Of a DNA stretch of 64,000 nt, positions 46,751 through 58,649 are shown in pieces. The notes beneath the pieces are model-generated. The model saw only the letters and a program-made list of their open reading frames with translations. It had not been told where the DNA came from and searched no databases. The first letter of the stretch is position 1. Each line of letters opens with the position of its first letter. Where the stretch lies: positions 18,246,001 to 18,310,000 of the forward strand of contig OY756962.1 in NCBI GenBank assembly GCA_963580455.1. Reading direction: 5' to 3'. Origin of the DNA: Euonymus europaeus. Taxonomy: Eukaryota; Streptophyta; Magnoliopsida; Celastrales; Celastraceae. Made by a program: the position numbers and the translations under genes.

Positions 46751-49015
46751 TGTGACGCCCCGGTCCGGCACGCCACGGGTGCCCTCCGGCACCGTCCTAG
46801 GCCGCTAGTGCGATCATCCGGCGGACCGAAAATCCGGCGGCATCTCCCCGTATATCGGAGAGTCCCCGCCTGCATCAGAGAAACGCGCATCAATATATAT
46901 ATATTCACAATCCATCATACTAGCAACCTAGCCAGGCCTCAGGCCTCAATCACATGCAATCCTGATCCTAGGGGCCTCATGCCATCCACTACCAGCATGC
47001 ACAAACTGATAGCATAATAAACACATCATCAAATTCATAATATCATATAACCAAAAAATCAACTTAGCATACATCATGCATACACCCTCTGGTGCCAAAT
47101 GGTTATAAGATTATCATGGATAAACATCAATACATCATATACAAATACATGCTTAGAGTATCTCTTTAGCACCCACATCCTACCCAGGGCTATCCATGTC
47201 ACATCCCGCTCTCACTGATCCGCTCCACTAGTACTTGTACCTGTACCAGTATCACCATGGGAAGGAATGAAAGTAGAGGGTGAGCAAGAAGCTCAGTAGG
47301 GTTATAAGTAACATGAGTATAAGGCCGAATCGGAAACAATAGGCTATGCATCAATATGAAACCTACCACATGCACGTATACTCAACATTAACATAGAACA
47401 TTTACCCGGGCAATCCCCTCAATGAGCAAACCTCATCGATACCATAGCTCGTTCCATGCAGTATCGAACGTGAGCAAGCTCACCAAATCAACTCATCAAT
47501 ATCATGGTCGCTAACCATGACTATTGAACAAGAGCACGCTCTCCAACATCAAACGCTCTTGGATTACCCGGTTGCGTGATCCCATCACGCCCGCACCACT
47601 CCAGGCAAGGTTCCACATCAACCATACCTCTAGTGCGTTATCCTACTTGGAGTTCACTTGACTCAGCGGTAACTCTCATCACCTCATCATCCCTCCAAGT
47701 AGCTTTCAAGAATCCTAAAGGAGTCCCGAGTCCATACCCGGTCTCCAATGCAACTCTAATGTATTAATGCCATGACATGCCGAAAGGATATATATATGAA
47801 CAACCTACATATATATACATAACTATCATGATGCATGAACGGAAATCACATCGTGCCCATAGATGATGGAACACACACAATCGGGTCATGCAACATCCAG
47901 AATCAGTAAGAATCCACAATTAGGGTTCGTTTCCCCCTTAGGAGCAATTAAGGCGGAAACACAAATGAAACGACCAATGAGGCATCGAAAAGCTCTTAAA
48001 ATATCGAAAACGAACGATAGAAAGAATGGTTGGAAATCCTCTACCTCGTATTGAGTAATTTACCACAAATCCTCAAATTCTGTTCCTAGGGTTTCGGTTT
48101 GCCCAAACCTACAATGTGGCGAAACCGAACCCCTACACGCATCAATAAACAACCAACAACTCTTATAAACATGAATTAAATCCATAAATTAGAAATTACT
48201 CACCTTCTCTCTCTAGAAATTTCTCCAAAATCTTCCAAACTCAACCCAAGCTCAACTCTAATCCAAATCACAAACCAATCTACATATACATCCAAAATCA
48301 ACCTAGGATTAACATATCTAAACCATAGGAATCAACTCTAAACGAAACTAACAAGATATACTCAAAACCCTAAAAATGGAAAAATGAAGAAACTTACCTC
48401 CAAGGCTTGAATCTTCCTTGAATCCTTCCCAAATCTCCAAACCCAAGCTCCAATCTCCAATAATCACCTCAAATGATCTTCTCTCTCTAGAATCGTCTCT
48501 CTCTCTCTAGAACTGAAACGAAACCAAAAAAATGTCTAAAACTCTCGCTGGAAGCTATTTGGAACACTCGGGTTGCGCCTAGGCGCCCTGGCCTTAAATG
48601 AAATACCTCAGGCGCTGTACTGGGCGACATCCTGGGCGTGAAGAATTTTCACGCCTAGGCGGGGTGCGCCTAGGCGCCCCTGCGCCTACTCTGATCCGCC
48701 CATCTGCTGGACTGGGCACTGCGCCTAGGCGCCCTTTCTGCGCCCAGTCCAGTGCCTCCTCTTCCGGACCTCTCCTCTCCCCTGAAATCCCTGGTTTGGT
48801 GCCATCCTGGGCGCACCCTTGCTCACGCCTAGGCGCACACCGCCTAGGCGTGTTGCTCGGCCGCCTAGGCGCTCCAGCTCTTGGTCCTTCTTTCTCGCCG
48901 GCCCCTTCACTGGACTAGGCGCAGCGCCTAGGCGCCCCCTGGTGCGCCTAGTCCAGTTTTTCTCCTTTGTATAATCATCAAAATTCCTCAATACTTTTTG
49001 GGTCGGGGTTTCACA
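46751..49015 (-). repeat. Chromovirus 3' LTR
   Basis: TGTGACGCCCC opens it and GGGGTTTCACA closes it on the + strand. In element orientation it begins at 49015 with the palindromic island (about 55-475 bp in), then the (GA)n tract, then a GGTAAGTTT donor-like site near 48388-48396. It ends with a GC-rich block at 46751-46870 containing the hairpin GGTGCCCTCCGGCACC (46788-46803). Confidence 0.95.
48570..48960. repeat. CGCCTAGGCG palindromic word island
   Basis: Eight exact CGCCTAGGCG decamers plus half-words (GGGCGCA, GCGCCCAG) are spread over 390 bp. The outer stem-loop at 48909-48957 has 15 bp arms. The same block occurs in the partner LTR at 55748-56140 with a different number of words. 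Confidence 0.92.
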
Positions 49016-49027
49016 TCCTCCCCCCTT
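49016..49027 (-). promoter_or_regulatory. Polypurine tract
   Basis: The minus strand reads AAGGGGGGAGGA directly before the 3' LTR, the second-strand primer site. Confidence 0.92.
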
Positions 49028-49039
49028 AATAAAATTTCG

Positions 49040-49382
49040 TCCCAAAATTTAAATACACACGTACCGGAATCACTGAACAACTCCGGGTACTTTTCCTTCA
49101 TTCGAGACTCCAACTCCCAAGTTGCTTCTTCAACTCTGTGCTACATCCACATCACTTTTACTAAGGTTATCACACTCGACCTTGTGAGCTTGTTCTGTCG
49201 GTCTAAAATCTTCACCGGTTGAAGAGTGTAACTCCCATCTTCCTCAACTTCCAACGTAGTCCAATCTATCACATGCGACGGTCCGGCTCATATTTCCGAA
49301 GCATTGATACATGGAATACATTGTGAACCTTCACAAGCTTCGATGGAAGTGCCAAACGGTACGCCACCGGTCCAACTGTCTC
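49040..49382 (-). pseudogene. Integrase C-terminus and chromodomain
   Basis: After a stop at 49383 the minus strand reads ETVGPVAYRLALPSKL and VHNVFHVSMLRKYEPD. A frame change follows, then a chromodomain: VEEDGSYTLQPVKILDRQ, SSVITLVKVMWM, a stop, then VEEATWELESRMKEKYPELF. Chromodomains of this group direct integration toward methylated-H3K9 chromatin. The domain is broken by at least one stop and one frameshift. It defines the element as a chromovirus and its style is Tekay/Del. Confidence 0.85.
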
Positions 49383-50906
49383 CTAAACTTCAAATGGCCC
49401 CACAAATCTCAGTGCCAACTTCCCATGCTTACTACATCTCTGAATCCTCCGTCTCGGACTAACCTTCAAGAAAACCTTATCGCTTACAGCGAACTCCAAA
49501 GGTCTCCTCCTCCGGTCAGCATAAGACTTTTGTAGGCTCTGCGCGGTGATCAACCGCTTTCGGATCTCATCAACTCTCTCTCGAGCTTCTTTGACCATCT
49601 CTGGTCCTGAAACAACTTTCTCACCAACCTCCACCCAACACAAAGGCGACCTACAAGGCCTCCCGTAGAGCGCCTCGTAAGGTGCCATCCCGATACTACT
49701 TTGGAAAGAGTTGTTATACATAAAGTCCGCCAAATGTAAGTACCGATCCTAACTTCCTCCAAAATCAACTACACATGCCCGTAGCATATCCTCCAAAACC
49801 TGTATGGTTCTCTCACTCTGCCCATCACTCTGAGGATGATAAGCTGTAGAGAAATCCAACTTCGTTCCCAATGCCTCCTGTAAACTACTCCAGAATCTAC
49901 CTGTGAACCGCGGGTCTCGGTCCGACACAATAGATAATGGAATTCCGTGAAGTCTCACAATCTCCTTGACATACATAGTACTCAAGGTCTCCAACAAATC
50001 CGTCTTGTTCATGGGTAAGAAGTGTGCAGACTTGGTCAATCTGTCCACTATCACCCAAACCGTGTCATGCCGTCTCTGAGTCATTGGCAAAGTCGTCACA
50101 AAGTCCATCATGATCTTCTCCCACTTCCATTGTATTACCGGTAAGGGTTGCAACAATCCAGCTGGTCTCTGATGCTCTGCCTTCACTTGTTGACAAGTAA
50201 GACACTTCGTCACAAATCTAGCAACATCGGCTTTCATGCCCTTCCACCAGAAACTCTGCCTCAAATCTCTGTACATCTTCGTACCCCCTGGATGCATGGC
50301 AAACCAAGAATGATGTGCTTCCTTTAGAATCTCTTGTCTCAACTCATCATCTTCGGAAACCACTAACCTTCCCGCATATCGTACTCCACCATCATTCCCT
50401 CGAACCCATCCAAGACTTTCATCAATTACATCAAATGTATGATCCCCATTTTGTGCATCTATAACCTTCTGAACCATCCTAGGTCTCGAAGTTATAGAAC
50501 ACAAATAGGTCTTTTCCTCTTGACTCATCAACTCGAATCTAAACTCATTGATTGTCTCCACAATTCCCCACTCATGCATGAATAGGCTAGAAATCTTCTT
50601 CTTCCTACTCAATGCATCCGCGACTACATTTGCCTTACCGGGATGGTATTGCAAATCGAAGTCGAAGTCCTCCAAGTATTCCATCCACCTACTTTGACGC
50701 AAGTTCAACTCTCTTTGGGTGAATAGATACTTGAGGCTCTTGTGATCCGAAAACACTTCAAATCTCTCCCCGTAAAGGTAGTACCTCCATTGCTTAAGTG
50801 CAAACACCACTGCCGCTAACTCCAAATCGTGCACCGGATAATTTTTCTCATGTGTTTTGAGCAACCTTGAACCATATTCTATCACTCGGCCCTGTTGCAT
50901 CAACAC
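49383..50906 (-). pseudogene. Chromovirus RNase H and integrase
   Basis: 50906-49749 encodes RNase H ([49 protein letters not shown]) and integrase. The integrase has an HHCC finger ([23 protein letters not shown]), the catalytic Asp residues ([20 protein letters not shown]) and the Glu after [12 protein letters not shown]. An in-frame stop lies at 49749-49751. The frame then continues with ADFMYNNSFQSSIGMAPYEA and RRPLEFAVSDKVFLKVSPRR to the stop at 49383. All of it lies in one frame. Confidence 0.92.
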
Positions 50907-50912
50907 ACAACC

Positions 50913-52283
50913 TCAACCAACTCCAGACGCATCGCAATACACCTGGTAGCCTACATTCCTTTCCGGAACCACTAACACTGGAGGTGTTGTCAACCTCTTC
51001 TTCAACTCTTCAAATGCGGCTTCACACTCGTCTGTCCACACAAACGGTGTGCCTTTCTTTGTGAGCTTTTTCATTGGCGAAGCAACTCTTGAAAAATCCT
51101 CAATAAATCTCTGATAATAACCTGCCAATCCCAGAAAACTCCGGATCTCTGTCACATTCTTTGGTTTCTCCCAATTCAAAACCGACTCAACCTTGGAGTA
51201 GTCAACCGCTATGCCTTCTTGAGTGATCACATGGCCTAGGAACTTTACTTCCGTGGCCCAAAATTCACACTTACTCAATTTAGCATACAGTTGATTCTCC
51301 CTTAACGTCTGTAACACTACCCTCAAGTGTTCCTCATGCTCTTCCTCCGTAGGAGAATAAATCAGTATATCATCTATAAATACCACCACAAACTTATCCA
51401 AAAATGGTCTAAGAACCCTTTGCATTAGTTCCATGAACACCGCTGGGGCATTTGTCAACCCAAACGGCATCACAAGAAACTCATAATGCCCATAACGAGT
51501 TCTAAACGCTGTTTTCTGGATATCCTCATCCTTAATCCTCAACTAATGATAACCCGACCTCAAATCAATCTTAGAGAAATGCCTAGCACCTCTCAATTGG
51601 ACAAACAAATCATTGATCCTAGGCAATGGATACTTATTCCTCGTTGTAACCTTATTCAACTGCCTATAATCAATACACATCCTCAAACTTCCGTCTTTCT
51701 TCTTGACGAACAACACCGGTGATCCCCACGGGGACACACTCGGTCTAATGAACCCCAAGTCTAGCAACTCCTCTAATTGAGCACTCAACTCTTTCAACTC
51801 TGCTGGAGCCATCCGATATGGCGGAATCGAAATCGACTTGACATTCGGATGCAACTCAATAGCAAAGTCAATCTCCCTTTTCGGAGGCAATCCCGGCAAC
51901 TCTTCCGGAAAGACATCCATAAACTCTTCCACTACCCGAATCATAGTAGCCACATCTCCCTTAGGAGCAGAAGTCACCAAACTTACTACCCTACAATCCT
52001 GATACGAAGGGTTATCCATGAAGTGAGGACATGGCATCCCCTTCGATCCCTGTAAGTGAATCACTCCACCCTTCGGTACTCTAAGGGTGATCCTCCTTTG
52101 CCAAAAGTCTAGCACTCCTTGGTGCTTTGTCAACCAATCCAACCCGAGTATCACATCGAAGTCCTTGAAATCTAACACATACAAATCGACTTGTAGAATT
52201 ATTTCTCCAAACCGACACTCACATCCGAACACTACCCCCTCCAACGTGGTAAAGTGCCCGAATGGTGAGGACACCGTAAACAT
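50913..52283 (-). pseudogene. Chromovirus protease end and reverse transcriptase
   Basis: 52283-51543 carries the end of the protease domain ([20 protein letters not shown]) and the RT fingers ([34 protein letters not shown]). An in-frame stop at 51543-51545 separates it from 51542-50913, which has [20 protein letters not shown], the catalytic [12 protein letters not shown] and the thumb ([20 protein letters not shown]), ending in another in-frame stop at 50913-50915 at the RNase H entrance. Confidence 0.93.
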
Positions 52284-52287
52284 TCTC

Positions 52288-53842
52288 CTAATCGGCGAAA
52301 ATCTCCACCGCTAGTGCATTCGCTAACGAACCAGTAATAAATGATGAGGTAGCTCCCGAATCAAACAAGACTCTTGCCCTACAATTCGAAATCAAAAATG
52401 TACCTCCAATGAAGTTGGGATGCTCCTGTGCCTCCTGATGTCCTATAGCAAAGACACGACCATCCGTCAGGGCATACTGCGGTTGCTGAGACTGTCTGTC
52501 TCCACCTCGCCCTCTCCCTCCCGATGGGACAGTGGAAGGAAGAGTTGGAGGTGGTACCCCCGGTATCTGAGGCTGATGTTGCCCTCCCTGGTTACCCTGC
52601 GGACACTCACTCTTCTTGTGGCCTATCTGGCCACACCCATAGCACTTAAATCCAGAAGATCTGCACTCATTCTTTATGTGTCCCTCTTTCCCACACTTGT
52701 AGCACGTCACCTTGCCCCCTGCGGGCCTTGGACCCTTGCCTCGGTCCCCTTTCTGATGACGAAAATTCGTCCTCTGCTTCTTGTGGCTGCCACCACCACC
52801 ACTACTCTCAGTCACTGGACACTTCCACTCAACTCAAAGTCCAACGCCATCTCAACTGTATCATCATACGACACCACCCTAGTGGCCATCACCATCCTCC
52901 CTAGACTGGGTAGTAACCCATCTCGGTACCTTGCCGCCTTCTTTGCATCGGTAGGAGCAAACTCTCTCCCAAACCGATACAACTCCTCGAACTGCTTGGT
53001 GTACTGAGACACCATCATCTCTGATGTCTGCAACAAATCAAGAAACTGCTTGGCCTTCTCAGTCTGGAGAGGTCTCGGCACAAACTTCTGCATGAACAAC
53101 TACTCAAAAGAGGTCCAAGTCAACTCATTCCTCCTCTGACCCATGGACATCCACCATTCATAGGCCACTCCACTCAGATAGTAGAAAATAAACTTCACCC
53201 GTCGTTCATCGGGTATCTCTAATGTGTCCATTCTCATGCTCAACTGATTGAACCACTCCTCCGCCCCCACACTCGTTCCATCTCCAGAAAAGGTTGGAGG
53301 AGAAGTCCTCCTCAGCTGATCCACCTCATACATACCCCTTCCAGCTCTCGGTGTTGTAGCTACCTCAGTAGTAGCCTCGGGTACCACTCCCTCAGTACGA
53401 GTGCCACTTGCACCTATCGCCTGAGCCACTGCTTGTGCTATCGTCTGTGCCTGTGTCTGCACCATGCTCATCATGAAGCTAGCTAGTCCCTCCATCGTCA
53501 CCGGTTGCCCCCCTGTGGTAATAGGAGCAACAGGTCCTGCAGGAGTTGCCTGCTGAGCAGCACTCTCAATCGGTAGTCCCTCAGGAACTATCTCTCCTCT
53601 CTCAACTCCGGATCCACATTCGGAACCGAATCCTCAGTGCTAGGTGTGCCTCTAGTAACACGTTCCACCCCGACACTACGGCCACTACCTCGGCCCCTAC
53701 CAACTCCCCGTCGGCCTCTGCCACGAGGTACCTCAGTCCCACTCTCGGACCTGGTAGTTCTACAGGTATTCATCTGCATGGTAAACAGACAATACCATTT
53801 AACACACAACTCAATAGAGGATTTATTAGGGACAGAAAACAT
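52288..53842 (-). pseudogene. Chromovirus gag and start of protease
   Basis: 53842-53588 encodes an Arg/Gly-rich leader (RGRGRRGVGRGRGSGRSVGV). After a frameshift, 53501-53100 has the gag capsid core (PPTFSGDGTSVGAEEWFNQL, FIFYYLSGVAYEWWMSM), an in-frame stop at 53100-53102, then 53099-52812 (FVPRPLQTEKAKQFLDL, MVSQYTKQFEELYRF). After another frameshift come two CCHC knuckles (CYKCGKEGHIKNEC, CYGCGQIGHKKSEC) and the protease active site FDSGATSSFI. A last frame change at 52283-52288 leads into the next segment. Confidence 0.92.
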
Positions 53843-53934
53843 ACCGGATCAGCAGCAGTTGTGACATGGCCAGGATTACACTACCATACATCTAGGACCC
53901 ATCCCCGATCCTACATATAAACAAACAAACCTCC

Positions 53935-53945
53935 CTCTGATACCA
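53935..53945 (-). promoter_or_regulatory. Chromovirus primer binding site (tRNA-iMet)
   Basis: The minus strand reads TGGTATCAGAG, three bases after the 5' LTR, complementary to the initiator tRNA-Met 3' end. Confidence 0.93.
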
Positions 53946-53948
53946 AAT

Positions 53949-56197
53949 TGTGACGCCCCGGTCCGGCACTCCACGGGTGCCCTCCGGCACCGTCCTAGGC
54001 CGCTAGTGCGATCATCCGGCGGACCGAAAATCCGGCGGTATCTCCCCGTATATCGAAGAGTCCCCGCCTACATCAGAAAAACGCGCAGCAATATATATAT
54101 TCACAATCCATCATACTAGCAACCTAGCCAGGCCTCAGGCCTCAATCACATGCAATCCTGATCCTAGGGGCCTCAGGCCATCCACTTCCAGCATGCACAA
54201 ACTGATAGCATAATAAACACATCATCAAATTCATAATATCATATAACCAAAAAATCAACTCAGCATACATCATGCATACACCCTCTAGTGCCAAATGGTT
54301 ATAAGATTATCATGGATAAACATCAATACATCATATACAAATACATGCTTAGAGTATCTCTCTAGCACCCACATCCTACCCAGGACCATCCATGTCACAT
54401 CCCGCTCTCACTGATCCGCTCCACTAGTACCTGTACCTGTAGCAGTATCACCTGTGGGAAGGAATGAAAGTAGGGTAATGAGTAACATGAGTATAAGGCC
54501 GAATCAGAAACAATAGGCTATGCATCAATATGAAACCTACCACATGCACGTATACTCAACATTCACATAGAACATTTACCCGGGAAATCCCCTCAATGAG
54601 CAAACCTCATCGATACCATAGCTCGTTCCATGTAGTATCGAACGTGAGCAAGCTCACCAAATCAACTCATCAATATCATGGTAGCTAACCATGACTATTG
54701 AACACGAGCACGCTCCCCAACATCAAACGCTCTTGGATTACCCGATTGAGTGATCCCATCACGCCCGCACCACTTCAAGCAAGGTTCTACATCAACCATA
54801 CCACTAGTGCGTTATCCTACTTGGAGTTCACTTGACTCGGTGGTAACTCTCATCACCTCATCATCCCTTCAAGTAGCTTTCAAGAATCCTAAAGGAGTCC
54901 CGAGTCCATACCCGGTCTCCAATGCAACTCTAATGTATTAATGCCATGACATGCCAAAAATATATATATATGAACAACCTACATATATATATACATAACT
55001 ATCATGATGCATGAACGGAAATCACATCGTGCCCATAGATGATGGAACACACACAATCGGGTCATGCAACGTCCAAAATCAGCAAGAATCCACAATTAGG
55101 GTTCGTTTCCCCTTAGGAGCAATTAAGGCGGAAACACAAATCAAACGACCAATGAGGAATCGAAACGCTCTTAAAATATCGAAAATGAACGATAGAAAGA
55201 ATGGTTGGAAATCCCCTACCTCGTATTGAGTAATTTACCACAAATCCTCAAATTCTGTTCCTAGGGTTTCGGTTTTCCCAAACCTACAATGTGGCGAAAC
55301 CGAACCCTTACACGCATCAATAAACAACCAACAACTCTTATAAACATGAATTAAATCCATAAATTAGAAATTACTCACCTTCTCTCTCTAGAAATTTCTC
55401 CAAAATCCTCCAAACTCAACCCAAGCTCAACTCTACTTCAAATCACAAACCAATCTACATATACATCCAAAATCAACCTAGGATTAACATATCTAAACCA
55501 TAGGAATCAACTCTAAACGAAACTAACAAGATCTACTCAATACCCTAACAATGGAAAAATGAAGAAACTTACCTCCAAGGCTTGAATCTTCCTTGAATCC
55601 TTCCCAAATCTCCAAACCCAAGCTTCAATCTCCAATAATCACCTCAAATGATCTTCTCTCTCTAGAATCATCTCTCTCTCTCTAGAACTGAAACGAAACC
55701 AGAAAATGTCTAAAACTCTCGCTGGAAGCTATTTGGAACACTCGGGTTGCGCCTAGGCGCTACCCTGGGCGCCTAGGTGCCCTGGCCTTAAATGAAATAC
55801 CTCAGGCGCTGTACTGGGCAACATCCTGGGCATGTAGAATTTTCACGCCCAGGCGGGGTGCGCCTAGGCACCCCTGCCTCTACTCCGATCCGCCCATCTG
55901 CTGGACTGGGCACTGCGCCTAGGCGCCCTGGCTGCGCCCAGTCCAGTGCCTCCTCTTTTGGACCTCTCCTCTCCCCTGAAATCCCTAGATTTGGCGGCAT
56001 CCTGGGCGCACCCTTGCTCACGCCTAGGCGCACACCGCCTAGGCGTGTTGCTCGGGCGCCTAGGCGCTCCAGCTCTTGGTCCTTCTTTCTCGCCAGCCCC
56101 TTCACTGGACTAGGCGCCCCCTAGTGCGCCTAGTCCAGTTTTTCTCCTTTGTATAATCATCTAAATTCCTCAATACTTTTTGGGTCGGGGTTTCACA
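53949..56197 (-). repeat. Chromovirus 5' LTR
   Basis: Partner of 46751-49015. Differences include substitutions, small indels and changes in the number of palindromic words: an extra ~20 bp block with a word near 55760-55780, and a 13 bp loss in the stem-loop at 56104-56139. Its right end, with the adjacent target duplication, is repeated once more at 56203-56223. Confidence 0.95.
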
Positions 56198-56223
56198 TGA
56201 TTGGGTCGGGGTTTCACATGATT
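56198..56223. repeat. Duplicated LTR terminus plus target site
   Basis: 56182-56202 (the last 16 bases of the LTR and TGATT) is followed immediately by an exact second copy at 56203-56223. The target duplication is therefore present twice on this side. Confidence 0.92.
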
Positions 56224-57199
56224 GGGTTATGAAGTAGTCATCTAGTGTTTGGAATGCTTGATAGTAGAAGCTATTGAAGACTTAAATGTTGAGGCTTAAT
56301 TAGTTCTTAGGAGAATTGAAAGTGCAAGTTCAAATCTAAGCACTTATTAAAAATGATGTGTGCTTTTGTGCATAGTGGTAGTACGTATCTGTTGGACTCT
56401 TATCCACATGCTTTTGTGAATAGTGATCCTCTTTATATGTTCGCGTGTATATGAAAAATATGTGGTATTGCCTCAAATTCTGGGTTGAGTTGTTAGGTGC
56501 ATAATCTAGATTTCTGCAGAAAATTGGTTTTTTTATTGATAACCAATCAAAATGTTTATTGATTTTTTTTCCTTTTTTCTCTGCAGCCCAAGTTCAACTC
56601 TACAAATATCTTGAAAGGATAAAATAGTTGACGTTCTTCATGGCCTTCGTCGATTTTGATATTTCGAGTATTTATCTTCTTACACTTTTTCAGTAAGTAC
56701 CACAACCATTAAACTCACAAGTTTGAATTGATTATGATGTTGGTCAATATTAATGTGGTAAATGTGCATGATTTGCATTTAGTTGTTGGTAGTGAAGGCC
56801 CCTGTAATCCTGTAAAGTTAATTTCAATATCACTCACTTATGGACGTAGATATGCAAATTTATTGATGTGTGCTACCCTTACATGTTGTACAACTTAATT
56901 TTAAATTACATTATAGTTAACCAAATTTCTGAATTTTATATATGCTACTCTTTATTAGCCATAAAAAGTAATAGAAAAGAAATAGTGATTGGCAAGACAA
57001 TAGCTTCATGTGATTAGTTACATATTCTTAATTGAAGAACCTTCTAATTAAGTTGTGGTTAAACAAGGAAGTATGGCTCTCTTTTTCCTACTAGACAATT
57101 CTGAGAAGCTACATGTATTGTACGTGTTGCTCAAGTATTTTTATTTTCCCATTTGTTTGTTTTTTTTCTTTGCATGTTTATTTTCCACCAGCTCGCAAG
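56224..57199. other. Right flank of the chromovirus target, probable CACTA non-coding
   Basis: AT-rich, with no convincing frame. A T-rich run followed by TTTCCACCAG near 57180-57190 looks like a splice acceptor just upstream of the TNP2 coding sequence, so part of this could be an intron or 5' UTR of the CACTA transposase gene. Confidence 0.4.
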
Positions 57200-58649
57200 T
57201 CAGATTAGGAAACAATGGTGGATAAAAGATGATGATAGAATGAGTCTCTTGTATATAAATGGGGTTAATGCTTTCCTAGATACATTTGGTCAAGTAAGAG
57301 TTGACGATAGAATTTGATGTCCTTGTAAGGGATGTAGAAACTCTGCATACAAAACTCGAGCTAAAAGTATAATTCATTTGTTCAAGTATGGGTTTTTTAA
57401 AAGCTATACAACATGGGTATTTCACGGAGAAAATTTAGGGGAGACAATAGAATCTTCCAACACTGACCATGTCGATGATGTGATTGGACTTATTCATGAC
57501 TCTTATGCCTTTGAGAATATGAGTGCTTCTGACGCACAAGAGGAAAATGACAATGAAGGTCCAAATGATTAAGCCAGAAAGTTCTACAAGTTGTTAAAAG
57601 AAGCAACAATAGAACTTTATCCTAATTGTAAGGTCTCTAAATTGCATTTTATTGTGAGAGCACTCCATTTCAAAACTCTTCACAAGATGAGTGACACTGC
57701 AATGGATGCTTGGCTGCAAATTCAGAAAGAAATTCTTCCTAATGGAGCTTTAGTTCCAGATTCATACTATGAAGCAATGAAAATTATTCAAGACCTGTGT
57801 CTTTATTACGCACAAATTGATGCATGCAAAAACGATTGCATCTTATGTTGGGAAGAACATGAAGAGGCACAATCTTGTCCTACTTGTGGACTTTCTAGAC
57901 GGAAAGTGAATCAAGGTAAGTGTAAGATACCTCATAAATTTTTGCGACACTTTCCTTTGAAGCCAAGACTTCAAAAGTTGTTTATGAAAAAAAATACTGC
58001 AAAAGCTATGAGCTGGCATAAGGAGAAGAGAGTCGAAGATATCAAAGTATTGAGACATCCAGCGGATTCAGAATCTTGGAAATCCTTTGATCATAAATAC
58101 AAAGAATTTTGTGCAGATCCACGGAGTGTGAGGCTTGGTCTAGCTAGTTATGGATTCCAACCGTACGAGAATATGAGTTCTTCACATGGTATTTGGCCTG
58201 TGGTACTTAGTCCATATAACTTGCCTCCTTGGATGTGCATGAAACATCCGTACTTTATTATGACTCTTCTAATTCTAGGACCTTAGTGCCCGGGAGGAGA
58301 TATTGATGTGTACCTACAACCGTTAATTAAAGAGTTGATGGAGCTTTAGGAGGTTGGACTTAAGACCAATGATGCCTATGCAAAATAGAATTTTCAATTA
58401 TATGCAGCTATGATATGGACTATAAATGATTTTCTAGCCTATGAAATTTTATCCGGGTGGAGCACTGAGGTTAAATTAGCTTGTCCCAAATGCCACAAAG
58501 ATACTTGTTCCCTTTCAATAAGGAGTAAGTTGTGTTACATGGGTCACCGTCATTTCTTACCGATTGAAGATCCTTGGCGAGATAATGAAACTTCCTTTAA
58601 TGGGAAAACAGAATATGGTCTTGCACCACAAATGTTAACAGGAGATGGG
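57200..58649 (+). pseudogene. CACTA (En/Spm) TNP2 transposase, 5' part
   Basis: The reading begins WWIKDDDRMSLLYINGVNAF, CPCKGCRNSAYKTRAKSII and HLFKYGFFKSYTTWVFHGE, the transposase-associated domain. TNP2 follows: FYKLLKEATIELYPNCKVSK, YYEAMKIIQDLCLYYAQIDA, the Cys cluster CKNDCILCWEEH / CPTCG, and WPVVLSPYNLPPWMCMKHPY. Stops occur near 57317, 57572, 58286, 58350 and 58390. The reading ends GLAPQMLTGDG at 58649, where a solo LTR intervenes, and continues at 61867. TNP2 would bind and cut CACTA ends. This copy is dead. No CACTA terminus was found. Confidence 0.88.

Larger units (their letters stand above)
46751..56197 (-). mobile_element. Complete Tekay/Del chromovirus, TSD TGATT
   Basis: LTRs at 46751-49015 (2265 bp) and 53949-56197 (2249 bp) flank 4.9 kb coded on the minus strand. 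TGATT is at 46746-46750 and 56198-56202. An iMet primer site, polypurine tract, gag, protease, RT, RNase H, integrase and a C-terminal chromodomain are all recognisable in order. At least seven in-frame stops and about four frameshifts make it inactive. The solo LTRs in this window show related copies were active repeatedly. Confidence 0.96.

Noticed and set aside
48570..48960. Regularly repeated palindromes as a CRISPR-like array
   Set aside because: Plant nuclear LTR context, irregular spacing, no unique spacers of constant length, no cas genes.
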